Positions 6,894 through 15,932 of a DNA stretch of 64,000 nt are shown one piece after another. The notes beneath the pieces were generated by a model. That model was not told where the DNA came from. It ran no database searches and saw only the letters and a program-made list of their open reading frames with translations. The stretch is from Solidesulfovibrio magneticus RS-1 (lineage in GTDB: Bacteria; Desulfobacterota; Desulfovibrionia; Desulfovibrionales; Desulfovibrionaceae). The position numbers were made by a program, and so were the translations under genes. The first letter of the stretch is position 1, and each line of letters opens with the position of its first letter. The stretch spans positions 496,001 to 560,000 of the forward strand of contig NC_012796.1 of assembly GCF_000010665.1 (NCBI RefSeq). Reading direction: 5' to 3'.

Positions 6894-9377
6894 ATGCCTG
6901 TCGCTTCCTGCCCCGTGCATGGCCTAGACGCCGACGATTTGTCCTGCTCCATCCGCGAACATGTCGCCCACTCGCTGGGAAAACGCGGCCAGGAGGCCGG
7001 CTGCCGCGACGTGGCCACGGCCATGGCCCTGACCCTGCGCGACCGGCTGGTCGACCGGATGCTGGAAACCCGCGACCGCTACCGCGAGTCCCGGGCCAAG
7101 CGCATGTACTACCTGTCCATCGAGTATTTGCTCGGCCGATGCCTGGGCAACAATATCTATAATATGAACCTGCAGGGCGAGATGGCCGGTTTGCTCCAGT
7201 CCTGGGGCTTTTCCCTGGAGGAAATCCGCGAGCACGAGCGCGACCCGGCCCTGGGCAACGGCGGCCTGGGCCGACTGGCCGCCTGCTTCCTCGACTCCCT
7301 GGCCACCCTGGACATGCCGGGCTGCGGTTACGGCATCCACTACGAATACGGGCTTTTCAAGCAGTCCATCGAAAACGACCGTCAGGTGGAGCGGCCGGAC
7401 TACTGGATGGCCGAAGGCATGCCCCTGCAACTGGAACGCCGCGACCAGGCCGTCATTGTGCCGCTCTATGGCCGGGTGGAGGACCATCAAGGCCCGGACG
7501 GCGGCTATCTGCCCTTGTGGGTGGACTGGCAGGATCTGGTCGGCGTGCCCTACGACATCCCCATCGTGGGCTACGGCGACCGCACCGTCAATTACCTGCG
7601 CCTTTTCGCCGCCAAATCCACCGACAACTTCAACATGCAGATCTTTGACCAAGGCGACTACATCAAGGCCATCCACCAGAAGGTCTATTCCGAACTCATT
7701 TCCAAGGTGCTCTACCCCAGCGAATCCATCTCCTTTGGCAAGGAGCTGCGGCTGGTGCAGGAGTTCTTCCTGGTTTTCTGCTCCATCCGCGACATCACCC
7801 GCCGCTTCCTCAAGCAGAACCGCAACATTGAGGAGCTGCCGGAATTCACCGCCATCCAGCTCAACGACACCCACCCGGCCCTGGCCGTGGCCGAGCTCAT
7901 GCGGCTTCTGGTCGACGAACGCCGGGTGCCCTGGGACCGGGCCTGGAACATCGTCACCCGGACGCTCGCCTTCACCAACCATACGCTCATGCCCGAAGCC
8001 CTGGAGATGTGGTCGGTGGAGCTGATGGAGAAGGTGCTGCCGCGCCATTTGCAGATCATCTACGAGGTAAACCGCCGCTTCCTCGATACCGTGCGCGCCT
8101 CGGGCGTCACCGACGAGGCGAAAATCCGGCGCATGTCGCTTATTGATGAAAACGGCGGCAAGCAGGTGCGCATGGCCCATCTGGCCGTGGTCGGTTCGCA
8201 CTCGGTCAACGGCGTGTCCAAGCTCCATTCCGAGCTGGTGAAAAAAGTGCTCTTCCCGGACTACGCCGCCCTGTGGCCCGGCAAATTCAACAACAAGACC
8301 AACGGCATCACGCCCAGGCGCTGGCTGTACAAGGCCAACCCCGGGCTGTCCGGCCTTATCAGCGAAGCCATCGGCGAGGACTGGATCACCGACCTCGACC
8401 AGTTGCAAAAGCTCGCCCCCCTGGCCGAGGACCCGTCGTTTCGGGAGCGCTTCGCCGGGGTCAAGCGGGCGGCCAAGGCCAAGCTCGCGGATTATTTCGC
8501 CAAGACCACCGGCATCGTGGTCTCGCCCGACGCCGTCTTCGACATGCAGGCCAAGCGCATCCACGAATACAAGCGCCAGCTGTTAAACGCCATGCACGTC
8601 ATCCACGATTATCTGCGCGTGACCGAGGACGGCTACGTGCCGCCGGCCCCGCGCGTCTACGTGTTCGCCGGCAAGGCCGCGCCCGGCTATTTCGAGGCCA
8701 AGGAGATCATCCACCTCATCTGCCGCCTGTCCAAGGTCATAAACGCCGACAAGCGGGCCAGCGACTGGATCAAGGTGGTCTTTGCCGCCGACTACCGGGT
8801 GTCCCTGGCCGAAAAGCTCATCCCGGCCGCCGACGTCAGCGAACAGATCTCCACCGCCGGCACCGAGGCCTCGGGCACAGGCAACATGAAGTTTTCCTTA
8901 AACGGCGCGCTGACCGTGGGGACCCTCGACGGAGCCAACATCGAGATCCGCGAGGCCGTGGGCGCGGAAAACTTCTACCTCTTCGGCCTGACCACCCCGG
9001 AGGTGGAGCGTTTGCTTGGCGAAGGCAGCTACGACCCCTGGGAATACTACCGCAAGCACCCCGAAATCCGCCGGGTTCTCGACGCCTTGTCGGCCGGGCG
9101 CTTTTCCCCGGACGAGCCGGCCGTGTTCCACTGGATGTTCGAAAAGCTCTTGTCGCGAAACGAACGCTACCTGCATCTGGCCGATTTCATGACCTATCTC
9201 GACGCCCATGAACGCATCGGCATGGAGTACGCCAACCCCGACGTCTGGATGCGCAAGGCCGCCCTCAACGTGGCCCGCATGGGCGGGTTTTCCTCGGATC
9301 GCACCATCCGCGAGTACGCCCGCGACATCTGGGGCATCAAACCCTTCCCGCCCAAGGGGGCCGCGCCACGGGCCTGA
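6894..9377 (+). CDS. glgP: Glycogen/alpha-glucan phosphorylase
   Basis: Cleaves alpha-1,4-glucans with phosphate to glucose-1-phosphate, mobilising storage polysaccharide in the cytosol. It has 827 residues, full length for the family. Typical blocks are the N-terminal YYLSIEYLLGRCLGNN, NGGLGRLAACFLDSLATL, the glucan site region and the pyridoxal-phosphate motif EASGTGNMKFSLNGA with the Schiff-base lysine at about residue 666. A strong AGGAGG precedes ATG 6894. It is monocistronic; a long hairpin follows at 9433-9470. Glycogen storage is known in Desulfovibrio as a reserve. Confidence 0.96.
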   Translation: MPVASCPVHGLDADDLSCSIREHVAHSLGKRGQEAGCRDVATAMALTLRDRLVDRMLETRDRYRESRAKRMYYLSIEYLLGRCLGNNIYNMNLQGEMAGLLQSWGFSLEEIREHERDPALGNGGLGRLAACFLDSLATLDMPGCGYGIHYEYGLFKQSIENDRQVERPDYWMAEGMPLQLERRDQAVIVPLYGRVEDHQGPDGGYLPLWVDWQDLVGVPYDIPIVGYGDRTVNYLRLFAAKSTDNFNMQIFDQGDYIKAIHQKVYSELISKVLYPSESISFGKELRLVQEFFLVFCSIRDITRRFLKQNRNIEELPEFTAIQLNDTHPALAVAELMRLLVDERRVPWDRAWNIVTRTLAFTNHTLMPEALEMWSVELMEKVLPRHLQIIYEVNRRFLDTVRASGVTDEAKIRRMSLIDENGGKQVRMAHLAVVGSHSVNGVSKLHSELVKKVLFPDYAALWPGKFNNKTNGITPRRWLYKANPGLSGLISEAIGEDWITDLDQLQKLAPLAEDPSFRERFAGVKRAAKAKLADYFAKTTGIVVSPDAVFDMQAKRIHEYKRQLLNAMHVIHDYLRVTEDGYVPPAPRVYVFAGKAAPGYFEAKEIIHLICRLSKVINADKRASDWIKVVFAADYRVSLAEKLIPAADVSEQISTAGTEASGTGNMKFSLNGALTVGTLDGANIEIREAVGAENFYLFGLTTPEVERLLGEGSYDPWEYYRKHPEIRRVLDALSAGRFSPDEPAVFHWMFEKLLSRNERYLHLADFMTYLDAHERIGMEYANPDVWMRKAALNVARMGGFSSDRTIREYARDIWGIKPFPPKGAAPRA

Positions 9378-9432
9378 GGCTTTTTCCCTTTCCCGCGTTG
9401 CCGCCGGTGCAAGGGATAATCTCCTGATATGT

Positions 9433-9470
9433 CTCCCCTAAAGCGTGACCGACGTCACGTTTTAGGGGAG
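9433..9470. terminator. 17-bp hairpin between glgP and ahbC
   Basis: ctcccctaaagcgtgac (9433-9449) pairs with gtcacgttttaggggag (9454-9470) around a 4-base loop, with one mismatch in 17. It lies about 55 bases after the glgP stop and 128 before ahbC. No T-run follows, so intrinsic termination is uncertain. The near-perfect symmetry could also make it a protein-binding site. Confidence 0.5.
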
Positions 9471-9597
9471 GCCTGACGCCTTTTCCCCACTAGTCCATTG
9501 GCCGTGGGCCGGCCGGGTTTTTCTCCCGGCCGGCCCCTACCGCCGGCCGGCAAAATGTATTATAGGCCCATCCCACCCATCGAACAAAGGACTCTTC

Positions 9598-10785
9598 ATG
9601 ATCGGCATATCCAAGCTTTACTGCGGCGGCGTGGAGGCTTCCGACGCCCTGCGCTACGGTCGGCATTCCGGCAAGCTCCCGTCGCACCTGCTGCAATTTT
9701 CCAAGGACAAAAAGCCCGTCGTGGTCTGGAACATGACCCGCCGGTGCAACCTCAAGTGCGTGCACTGCTACGCCAAGGCCGTGGACCCCGAGGGCGCCGA
9801 CGACATCGGCACCGTCGAAGCCAAGGCCATGATCGACGATCTGGCCGCCTACGGCGCGCCGGTGATGCTGTTCTCCGGCGGCGAGCCGCTGGTGCGCAAG
9901 GACCTGACCGAACTGGCCTCCCATGCCGTGTCCAAGGGGATGCGGGCCGTTATTTCCACCAACGGCACGCTCATTACCCGCGACAAGGCTCGGGAACTCA
10001 AGTCCGTGGGCCTTTCTTACGTCGGCATTTCCCTGGACGGCGGCGAAGAGGTCCACGACAAGTTTCGCGGCGTGGCCGGCTCGTTCAAAAAAGCCCTGGA
10101 AGGCATCGAGAACTGCCAGAACGAGGGCCTCAAGGTCGGCCTGCGCTTCACCATCAACAAGCGCAACGCCTCCGAAGTGCCGCTGTTGTTTGACCTCTTG
10201 CGCGAACGCGAAGTGCCGCGCATCTGTTTCTACCATCTGGTCTACGCCGGCCGGGGTTCGGAACTCATCGCCGAGGACCTTGACCACGCCGCCACCCGGG
10301 CGATTGTGGACCTCATCATGGACCGCACCAAGGCCCTGCACGACGCCGGCCTGCCCAAGGAAGTCCTCACCGTGGACAACCACGCCGACGGCCCCTACGT
10401 CTACCAGCGCCTGCTGCGCGAGGACCCGACCCGCGCCGCCGACGTCATGGAGCTGCTGTCCTTTAACGAAGGCAACAACTCCGGCCGGGGCATCGGCTGC
10501 ATCTCCTGGGACGGCAAGGTCCATCCCGACCAGTTCTGGCGGCACCATGTTTTCGGTAACGTGCGCGAGCGTCCGTTCTCCGAGATCTGGGACGACCCGA
10601 ACATCGAACTGCTGGCCAAGCTCAAGGACAAGAAAAAGCACGTGAAGGGGCGCTGCGCCACCTGCCGCTACCTGTCGATTTGCGGCGGCAACTTCCGGGC
10701 CCGGGCCGAGGCCGTGTACGACGACGTCTGGGCGCCCGATCCGGCCTGCTACCTGACCGACGACGAGATTCGCGCCGAGGATTGA
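9598..10785 (+). CDS. ahbC: 12,18-didecarboxysiroheme deacetylase, radical SAM (AhbC)
   Basis: Radical SAM enzyme of the siroheme-dependent heme pathway used by sulfate reducers. It removes the acetate side chains of didecarboxysiroheme to give iron-coproporphyrin III. It has 395 residues. The SAM cluster motif is TRRCNLKCVHCYAK (three Cys); FSGGEPLVRKDL is the GGE SAM-binding motif. The C-terminal SPASM-like Cys set includes GCISWDGKVHPDQFW and CATCRYLSICGGNFRARA. The N-terminus MIGISKLYCG and the EASDALRYGRHSGKLPSHLL segment are what I associate with AhbC rather than NirJ. hemB and ahbD lie within 9 kb on the same strand. A hairpin follows at 10816-10844. Confidence 0.9.
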   Translation: MIGISKLYCGGVEASDALRYGRHSGKLPSHLLQFSKDKKPVVVWNMTRRCNLKCVHCYAKAVDPEGADDIGTVEAKAMIDDLAAYGAPVMLFSGGEPLVRKDLTELASHAVSKGMRAVISTNGTLITRDKARELKSVGLSYVGISLDGGEEVHDKFRGVAGSFKKALEGIENCQNEGLKVGLRFTINKRNASEVPLLFDLLREREVPRICFYHLVYAGRGSELIAEDLDHAATRAIVDLIMDRTKALHDAGLPKEVLTVDNHADGPYVYQRLLREDPTRAADVMELLSFNEGNNSGRGIGCISWDGKVHPDQFWRHHVFGNVRERPFSEIWDDPNIELLAKLKDKKKHVKGRCATCRYLSICGGNFRARAEAVYDDVWAPDPACYLTDDEIRAED

Positions 10786-10815
10786 GCCGGACGCGAGAGC
10801 TTACGGACTTCATAC

Positions 10816-10844
10816 GCGGCGGCGCACGGCCTGTGCGCCGCCGC
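10816..10844. terminator. Hairpin after ahbC
   Basis: gcggcggcgcac (10816-10827) is perfectly complementary to gtgcgccgccgc (10833-10844) around a 5-base loop. It lies 30 bases past the ahbC stop and before the GTG of the next gene. The GC-rich stem fits a terminator, but only a short T-run follows (ctgttt). Confidence 0.55.
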
Positions 10845-10900
10845 ACCTGTTTGACGCAGGCGACGCCGCCATCGACGGCCGCCTCGGGAGGACCGCCGCC

Positions 10901-12913
10901 GTGACCCTGTCGCGCTTCTTGTGGCCTTTTTCTCCGGCCGTCAGGTCCGATCCGGGCCGGCCCGGCCTTGCCGACGACGGGCCGGCCGTGCGGGCCGTCT
11001 TCTGGGCCATCCTGCTCGTCGCCGCCTGGCTGCGCTTTTTCCACCTGGAAACGCCGTCCATGTGGCTCGACGAGATTCTCGTGCCCATGGCCGCCCGCCA
11101 TCCGGTGTCCTACCTCTTCGATCTGGTCACCACCTCCGAGGTGCACCCGCCCACGTATTATCTGCTGGTCAAACTCCTGATGGCCTGCGGCGTGTCGGAT
11201 TTCGCCCTGCGCAGCCTTTCGGCGACTTTTGGCCTGGCCAGCGTGGCCGCGATCTTTGTCCTGTCCCGCCGCCATGCCGGCCTGGCCCCGGCCCTGTTCG
11301 CCATGGCCTTCCTGGCGGCCACGCCCTTGGCGCTGTACGTGTCCCGGGTGGTGCGGATGTACGCCATCCTCGTTTTTCTCCTCATCTGCTCCACCGGTTT
11401 CCTCCTGGCCTGGGCCCAGAGCGGCTCCCGGCGCGACCTGCTGCGCCTGGTCGGCGTCAATCTGGTCATGACCAGCCTGCACTACGTCTCGTTTATGATC
11501 CTGGCCTCCCAGTTCGCGGCCGTGCTGTGGATCGCTCCGCGTCGGGGCGGCCGCCGGCCCTGGCCCGACATCGGCCTCTACCTGGCCGGTTCGGCCCTGG
11601 CCGTGGGCCTGGTGGCGCCGTTTTTCATCAGCCGCCTGCTGCGCACCCATCGCGGCCAGTTCATGGGCTATTCCTATCTGGAGGCGGCCGGCAACATGCT
11701 GGCCAAGGTCGGCGAAACCTTGTGGTTCTTCCCGCACCAGTGGCCGGCTGCGGTGTTTTTCGCCCTGATCGTCCTGGTCGGGCTGGTCCTGGCGGCCCGG
11801 CTGCGTTCCAACCTGGGGCGGGTCGTCTTGTGCCTGGGCGTGCTGCCAGTGGTGTTTCTGGGAGCCACCAAATACGACTACTACGCCTTCAATGTCTGGC
11901 ATTTGTCGTTTCTGCTCGTGCCGTTTTCCATGGCCTTCGGGCTGGCGGCGGCGCGCCTGTCGGCCCGGGTGGCCGCCCAGGTTCCGGCCGCGGCCGCAGC
12001 GCTTGTGCTGGCCACCGGGCTTGGGGCCTGGATGCTTGGGCCCCGCTACGACGCCTTCTACGCCCCGGACACGGCCATCCTGCCCTTTTTCACCCTGTCC
12101 AAGCCCTTGGCCCGCAATCTGCCGCCGCTTATCGGCCAGGACGGGGCCGTGGTCTTTTGCGACATGTGCACGTTAAACGGCTACTACTGGTACGCCGACC
12201 AGTATGGCGCGGGGGATCGCATCCGCGCCCAGGCCGTGGAGCAGGGCCAGGCCGTTCGCCCGGTGCGGTTCGTCTCGGGCAGCGGCTCCTTTGGCGGCTT
12301 CGCCAAGACCGAGGCCGAATTCCTGGCCCGCTACGGCGCGCCGGCCAGCGTCGAGAAGACCTTCCAGGCGGCGGTCTACCGCTTTGACGTGGCCAAGACG
12401 CCGTTGCCGGCCATCGGCGCACTGCCCTACACGGCCACGGCCGAGGCCGGGTTGACGAGCTTTTTCGCCGGCGTGGACCGGGCCTGGGGCCTGACCCTGA
12501 ACCCGGACTGGGGCGGGGCAGCCGGCCCGGCCGACACCGGCGAGGGCGGCTTTGAATACGTCATCGAAAACCACGTGGCCGGACCCCAGCTCGTGGTCTG
12601 CCATCAGGAACTCGTCAACACCGGCCGGGGCAACACCTATGTGGTGCGCTACCGCTTCAACGACGAGTCCTTCGTGGAAGCGGCCCGGCTGACGGGGCCA
12701 AGCCCGGCCGTGGACCTGGGCTTCGTGGCCGAGCGCCGCGAGCCGTACAAGCGCCTGACCATCCGGGTGGAGATGGTCCTGGCCCCGTACACGGCGGATT
12801 TCGCTGGCGGCAACCAATCCACCTTGGGTTTCAAGCGCCTGGACGTGAAGGTGATCCCATTAGAGGAAGCCGTAACGGCTTCCGCCGTCGCGGGAAAGGA
12901 AGGCGGATCATGA
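10901..12913 (+). CDS. GT39/ArnT-like membrane glycosyltransferase
   Basis: Predicted multi-spanning membrane enzyme using a polyprenyl-phosphate sugar donor. It has 670 residues with about ten hydrophobic helices in residues 30-400 and a soluble C-terminal part. Early motifs WLRFFHLETPSMWLDEI (Asp57-Glu58) and EVHPPTYYLLVKLL (His-Pro-Pro) are typical of the PMT/ArnT (dolichyl-phosphate-mannose transferase-like) fold. The start is GTG 10901 with GGGAGGA upstream. It overlaps the next gene by 4 bases (ATGA), so the pair is translationally coupled. The acceptor (lipid A, protein or exopolysaccharide) is unknown. Confidence 0.8.
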   Translation: MTLSRFLWPFSPAVRSDPGRPGLADDGPAVRAVFWAILLVAAWLRFFHLETPSMWLDEILVPMAARHPVSYLFDLVTTSEVHPPTYYLLVKLLMACGVSDFALRSLSATFGLASVAAIFVLSRRHAGLAPALFAMAFLAATPLALYVSRVVRMYAILVFLLICSTGFLLAWAQSGSRRDLLRLVGVNLVMTSLHYVSFMILASQFAAVLWIAPRRGGRRPWPDIGLYLAGSALAVGLVAPFFISRLLRTHRGQFMGYSYLEAAGNMLAKVGETLWFFPHQWPAAVFFALIVLVGLVLAARLRSNLGRVVLCLGVLPVVFLGATKYDYYAFNVWHLSFLLVPFSMAFGLAAARLSARVAAQVPAAAAALVLATGLGAWMLGPRYDAFYAPDTAILPFFTLSKPLARNLPPLIGQDGAVVFCDMCTLNGYYWYADQYGAGDRIRAQAVEQGQAVRPVRFVSGSGSFGGFAKTEAEFLARYGAPASVEKTFQAAVYRFDVAKTPLPAIGALPYTATAEAGLTSFFAGVDRAWGLTLNPDWGGAAGPADTGEGGFEYVIENHVAGPQLVVCHQELVNTGRGNTYVVRYRFNDESFVEAARLTGPSPAVDLGFVAERREPYKRLTIRVEMVLAPYTADFAGGNQSTLGFKRLDVKVIPLEEAVTASAVAGKEGGS

Positions 12914-13416
12914 CAACACGCGCCGCGACCTGTGTCCTGGCCCTGCTGCTGGCCCTGGCGGTGCTTGGCTGCGACAGCCGCCGGCCAGCGCCCCTGGCCA
13001 TGCTCGATCTGTTCACCTTCCGCCAGACGACTCCGGCCGTGCTCACCAATATCGAAGGGCTGGAGCACGACGAGAAGGGGGCCTGGCGCTGGCTGCTCGG
13101 CCCCGAAGGCCGGGTGGCCTTCGCCAGCGACGCGGCCCGGCCCTACACCCTGCGTTTTCGCCTCATGAACCCGCTGCCGGACCAGTTGGTGACGGTTTCC
13201 CTCAACGGGCGCGTTCTGGCGACCTACGGCCCCTTGCCCCGGGTCGGCTGGCTGGAGCCGTCGGTGGCGGCGGCCCTGACCTTCCAGGCCCGGCCCGGGG
13301 AGAACGTCTTGGCCTTTGCCGTGTCCGACTGGAACGGCCGGACCATGGCCCATATGCCGACCGACGCCCGGCCCTTGGCCGCGGTGTTTCTCGATTTCCT
13401 GCTCTATGCCCGCTAG
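12910..13416 (+). CDS. Predicted lipoprotein coupled to GT39-like enzyme
   Basis: A 168-residue protein with a lipoprotein signal (ALAVLGC, Cys about 21) and a beta-rich body, e.g. YTLRFRLMNPLPDQLVTVSLNGRVL. This looks like a carbohydrate-binding-like beta sandwich, though no family is assigned. Start ATG 12910 overlaps the stop of the glycosyltransferase gene, suggesting a shared function at the envelope. The TAG stop is the first three bases of the second 107-bp element, so the present C-terminus (FLLYAR) may have been set by that insertion. Function unknown. Confidence 0.7.
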   Translation: MTTRAATCVLALLLALAVLGCDSRRPAPLAMLDLFTFRQTTPAVLTNIEGLEHDEKGAWRWLLGPEGRVAFASDAARPYTLRFRLMNPLPDQLVTVSLNGRVLATYGPLPRVGWLEPSVAAALTFQARPGENVLAFAVSDWNGRTMAHMPTDARPLAAVFLDFLLYAR

Positions 13417-13520
13417 CGTCGCGTCCGCGAGAAGCACATACGACATTCCGTAAGCATCATATTAAAATCATGTGGTTTTCTTAAATAATACTCTCGTATG
13501 TTTTAAGGGATGCTACACTA
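13414..13520 (+). mobile_element. 107-bp MITE-like element, copy 2 (TAGCGT...ACACTA)
   Basis: Begins TAGCGTCGCGTCCGCGAGAA and ends GGGATGCTACACTA. Outer TAGYGT...ACACTA ends are inverted repeats with TA at both extremes, as expected for a TA target duplication (IS630/Tc1-type). It contains the same central block as copy 1 (ATCATGTGGTTTTCTTA, and ACTCTCGTATGTTTTAAGGG). The length is identical to copy 1. The first 20 bases match copy 3 at 19 positions. It overlaps the stop codon of the upstream lipoprotein gene. Confidence 0.72.
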
Positions 13521-14042
13521 GCCATCGGCCCCATGGCGGCCCAGCCTTGCTCGCTCAGGCCTCGGCGCGTTGGCCCGGATGGGCGGATTGACTTTCCCAG
13601 GCCGCGCCGCCGGGGTCGGGGGCGGATGAATGAAAATTTCTTTTTGAAATAATTGTCGCAATATAACGACAGGATGCGGCCACATCCCGAGCTTCCTGTG
13701 ATTTTTTTCCCAAGAAGGCCTTGCCAGTGGCCCGGGCCGGGCGTACCCGGGCCTTGTGGCCTGCCGCCGCGTTCGGAATGTTGTTCGGAGAGCGGACGAC
13801 GGGACGGCATGGTTGAGAAGAGGCGAAACGGCCCTGGTTTGGACAACCCCCGCAACCAACGCCCCTCGTGTTTCCGTTGTGACCGGACGCCCGCCCCCGG
13901 GGCAAGCGCCTGATCGACGAGACCCGGACCCGCCATCCGCCCGCCCGGGCCCCGGACGCCGCACGAGATCGCCGGACGCAAACCCGGCGGACGACGGCAG
14001 CCGCCCGTCGGCGACTTGGGGACACCCCCCGAGGAGTCGGAC
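13521..14042. other. Non-coding spacer ahead of a 31-residue membrane peptide gene
   Basis: About 520 bases with no convincing coding region; overlapping frames on both strands have no SD and Arg/Pro-rich shadow translations. An AT-rich patch at about 13627-13665 could hold a promoter. A hairpin with arms ggcccggg (13729-13736) and cccgggcc (13746-13753) follows. The rest is GC-rich. It could encode a small RNA or a long leader for the 31-residue gene at 14043, but no known RNA family is recognised. Confidence 0.4.
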
Positions 14043-14138
14043 ATGAGTCTGATGGATGTCGGCGCCATCCTTGGCGCGCTGGTGTTTCTGGCCCTGCTTG
14101 GAACCCTCGTCTACAAGATGAGCCTCAAGCACGAATAA
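14043..14138 (+). CDS. 31-residue single-span membrane peptide
   Basis: ATG 14043 follows GAGGAG at seven bases and opens a 31-codon frame ending TAA 14136-14138. The product starts MSLMDVGAILGALVFLALL; its single hydrophobic helix covers residues 6-23, followed by a basic end (YKMSLKHE). Such one-helix peptides often accompany respiratory or transport complexes, but no partner gene is adjacent. A hairpin at 14163-14195 lies 24 bases after the stop, supporting a real small transcription unit. No family is recognised. Confidence 0.65.
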   Translation: MSLMDVGAILGALVFLALLGTLVYKMSLKHE

Positions 14139-14162
14139 AGGCCGCGTAGGCGACGCGTCAGT

Positions 14163-14195
14163 CGGGCGTCCGTCTCCCTGGGGGGCGGACGCCCG
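14163..14195 (+). terminator. Hairpin after the 31-residue ORF
   Basis: cgggcgtccg (14163-14172) pairs perfectly with cggacgcccg (14186-14195) around a 13-base loop, and a short T-run (gtttc) follows. It is placed as expected for an intrinsic terminator of the upstream peptide gene. Confidence 0.5.
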
Positions 14196-14263
14196 GGCCG
14201 TTTCAAGCACGGTGGGGTTCCGGGGCGGGGGGCCGGCGGTTGGGCCAGCCAAGGGGCGGTCGC

Positions 14264-14485
14264 CTAGTGGCGGGGATGGTCGGCGGCGGCGACGCGGGCC
14301 AGGGCGACTTCGGCCCGGCGGCGCATACGGAAAAGCGCCCGCATGCAGGTCAGGTCGTTCTCGGCCACGATGTCGGCCAGAGCCTCCACGGCGATGGCCA
14401 GACGTTCCTCGGCGGAGAGGTTTATGTCAGCGACAACGGTCTCGATTTCTTTCGCTTTCTTGACAGTGGCGGCAGTGGCGCTCAT
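14264..14485 (-). CDS. Small hypothetical helical protein (73 aa)
   Basis: A 73-residue protein from ATG 14485 (MSATAATVKKAKEIE), chosen over an ATG 17 codons upstream because AAGGGG precedes it. Predicted entirely helical, amphipathic, with segments LSAEERLAIAVEALADIV and ALFRMRRRAEVALARVAA. One Cys. No signal peptide or membrane span. It is transcribed opposite to its neighbours. No family is recognised; a small DNA- or protein-binding protein is possible but not supported further. Confidence 0.55.
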   Translation of the reverse strand: MSATAATVKKAKEIETVVADINLSAEERLAIAVEALADIVAENDLTCMRALFRMRRRAEVALARVAAADHPRH

Positions 14486-14655
14486 CTCGCATCCCCTTGC
14501 TGGCCGGGCGGCCGTGTGTTTTCCCGGCGGCTTCATACGCCCGGGCCGCCGGTCTGTAAAGCCTCTTCCCCGGTTGACCGTGCACGGGAAAAAGGAATAG
14601 TGTTGCGATTACGACTGGCCGCCGTTCGGCATGGGCGGCCGGCAAGGGGGAGACC

Positions 14656-15906
14656 GTGGCCTGGTTGCCTGTGGACGCCCTGGAATCCGGCATGACCCTG
14701 GCCTCCGATCTCAAGGGGCCGGACGGCAACATGCTGTTGCCCAAGGGGATCGTCCTTACCGAGAGCCATATCGCCAGCCTGCGGCGTCGCGGCGTGGTCC
14801 AGGCCGACGTGGGCAGCGGCCAGGACGAGGCCATGGCCAGTGCGGCCAATCTCGACCCGGCCCTGATCGAAGCCAGCGCCCAGTACGTGGTCAGGCGTTT
14901 TGCCGCCAACGACGTCGAGCATCCGGCCGTGGCCGCCGTCTACGAAGCCGCCGTGCTGCGTCAGGCCCGGGAACTGGCCGCCGGCGCGCCGCTTTTGCCC
15001 GATATTTTTCCGAGTCCCCGGGCCGAGTCCATGCCCGACATGTTTTTCCGCGAGGAAGGCAGCGTCAAGGACATCGTCACCAGCGAAGTCAAGCTGGCGT
15101 CTTTCCCGGACATCTATTTCAAGATCCGCCAGATCCTCGATTCGCCCACCAGCTCGCCCAGCCAGGTGGCCGACGTCGTCAGCAAGGACACGAGCCTTTC
15201 GGCCAAGCTCTTAAAGCTCGTCAACAGCCCCTTTTACGGGCTGCCCCAGCGCATCGACTCCATTTCCCGGGCGGTCATGGTCATCGGCGGCCAGGAGATC
15301 TCCACCCTGGTGCTCGGCATTTCGGCCATGAACGCCTTCAAGGACATTCCCCCGGAACTGATCAACATGCGCACGTTCTGGGAGCATTCCGTGGCTGTGG
15401 GCGTCTACGCCCGGCTGCTGGGCGCGGCGGCCGGCCAGGGCGGGGCCGAACGGCTGTTCGTGGCCGGCATCCTCCACGACATCGGCCGGCTGGTGCTGTT
15501 CAAGAAGATGCCCCACGCGGCCGTGGAGGCCATCTACTACGCCAAGGCCAACGGCTTGCCGCTCTACGCCGCCGAGGAAGAGGTCATGGGGTTTTCCCAT
15601 CCCTTGGTCGGCGGGCTGCTGTTGCGGGCCTGGAAGTTCCCCGACGCGTTGGTGTCCTGCGTGGCCTGCCATCACAAGCCGGCCAGTTGCGCCGGCAATG
15701 TCGAGCCGGCCATCCTCCACGTGGCCGATTTCATGGCCGTGGGCATGGGCATTTCGCCGCCGGCCTCCTTTGTCGCGCCCATCCTCGACGCCCCGGCCTG
15801 GGAGCGGATCGGCGTCGCCCCCGAGCGCCTGGGCGAGCTGGCCGAGGCCGGGCTGTCCCAGGTGGAAGAGATCGTCAGCGCCTTTTTCCCTGTCCGCAAG
15901 CATTGA
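14656..15906 (+). CDS. HDOD-domain signalling protein
   Basis: A 416-residue cytoplasmic protein starting at GTG 14656. The first 60 residues resemble the N-terminal part often seen ahead of HD-GYP domains ([20 protein letters not shown]). From about residue 160 to 350 there is an HDOD domain: [35 protein letters not shown], and an HD-like [20 protein letters not shown] proteins are non-catalytic or weakly catalytic relatives of HD phosphohydrolases used in stress and c-di-GMP-type signalling. The gene sits 26 bases before hemB, so cotranscription is likely, although no functional tie to heme is known. Confidence 0.85.
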   Translation: MAWLPVDALESGMTLASDLKGPDGNMLLPKGIVLTESHIASLRRRGVVQADVGSGQDEAMASAANLDPALIEASAQYVVRRFAANDVEHPAVAAVYEAAVLRQARELAAGAPLLPDIFPSPRAESMPDMFFREEGSVKDIVTSEVKLASFPDIYFKIRQILDSPTSSPSQVADVVSKDTSLSAKLLKLVNSPFYGLPQRIDSISRAVMVIGGQEISTLVLGISAMNAFKDIPPELINMRTFWEHSVAVGVYARLLGAAAGQGGAERLFVAGILHDIGRLVLFKKMPHAAVEAIYYAKANGLPLYAAEEEVMGFSHPLVGGLLLRAWKFPDALVSCVACHHKPASCAGNVEPAILHVADFMAVGMGISPPASFVAPILDAPAWERIGVAPERLGELAEAGLSQVEEIVSAFFPVRKH

Positions 15907-15932
15907 TCCACATTCCAGAAAAGAGGTGTATC

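Noticed and set aside
13653-14252. Overlapping plus and minus frames in the 13.5-14.2 kb spacer
   Set aside because: Arg/Pro-rich translations without SD or family features; only the 31-codon frame at 14043 has a proper start.
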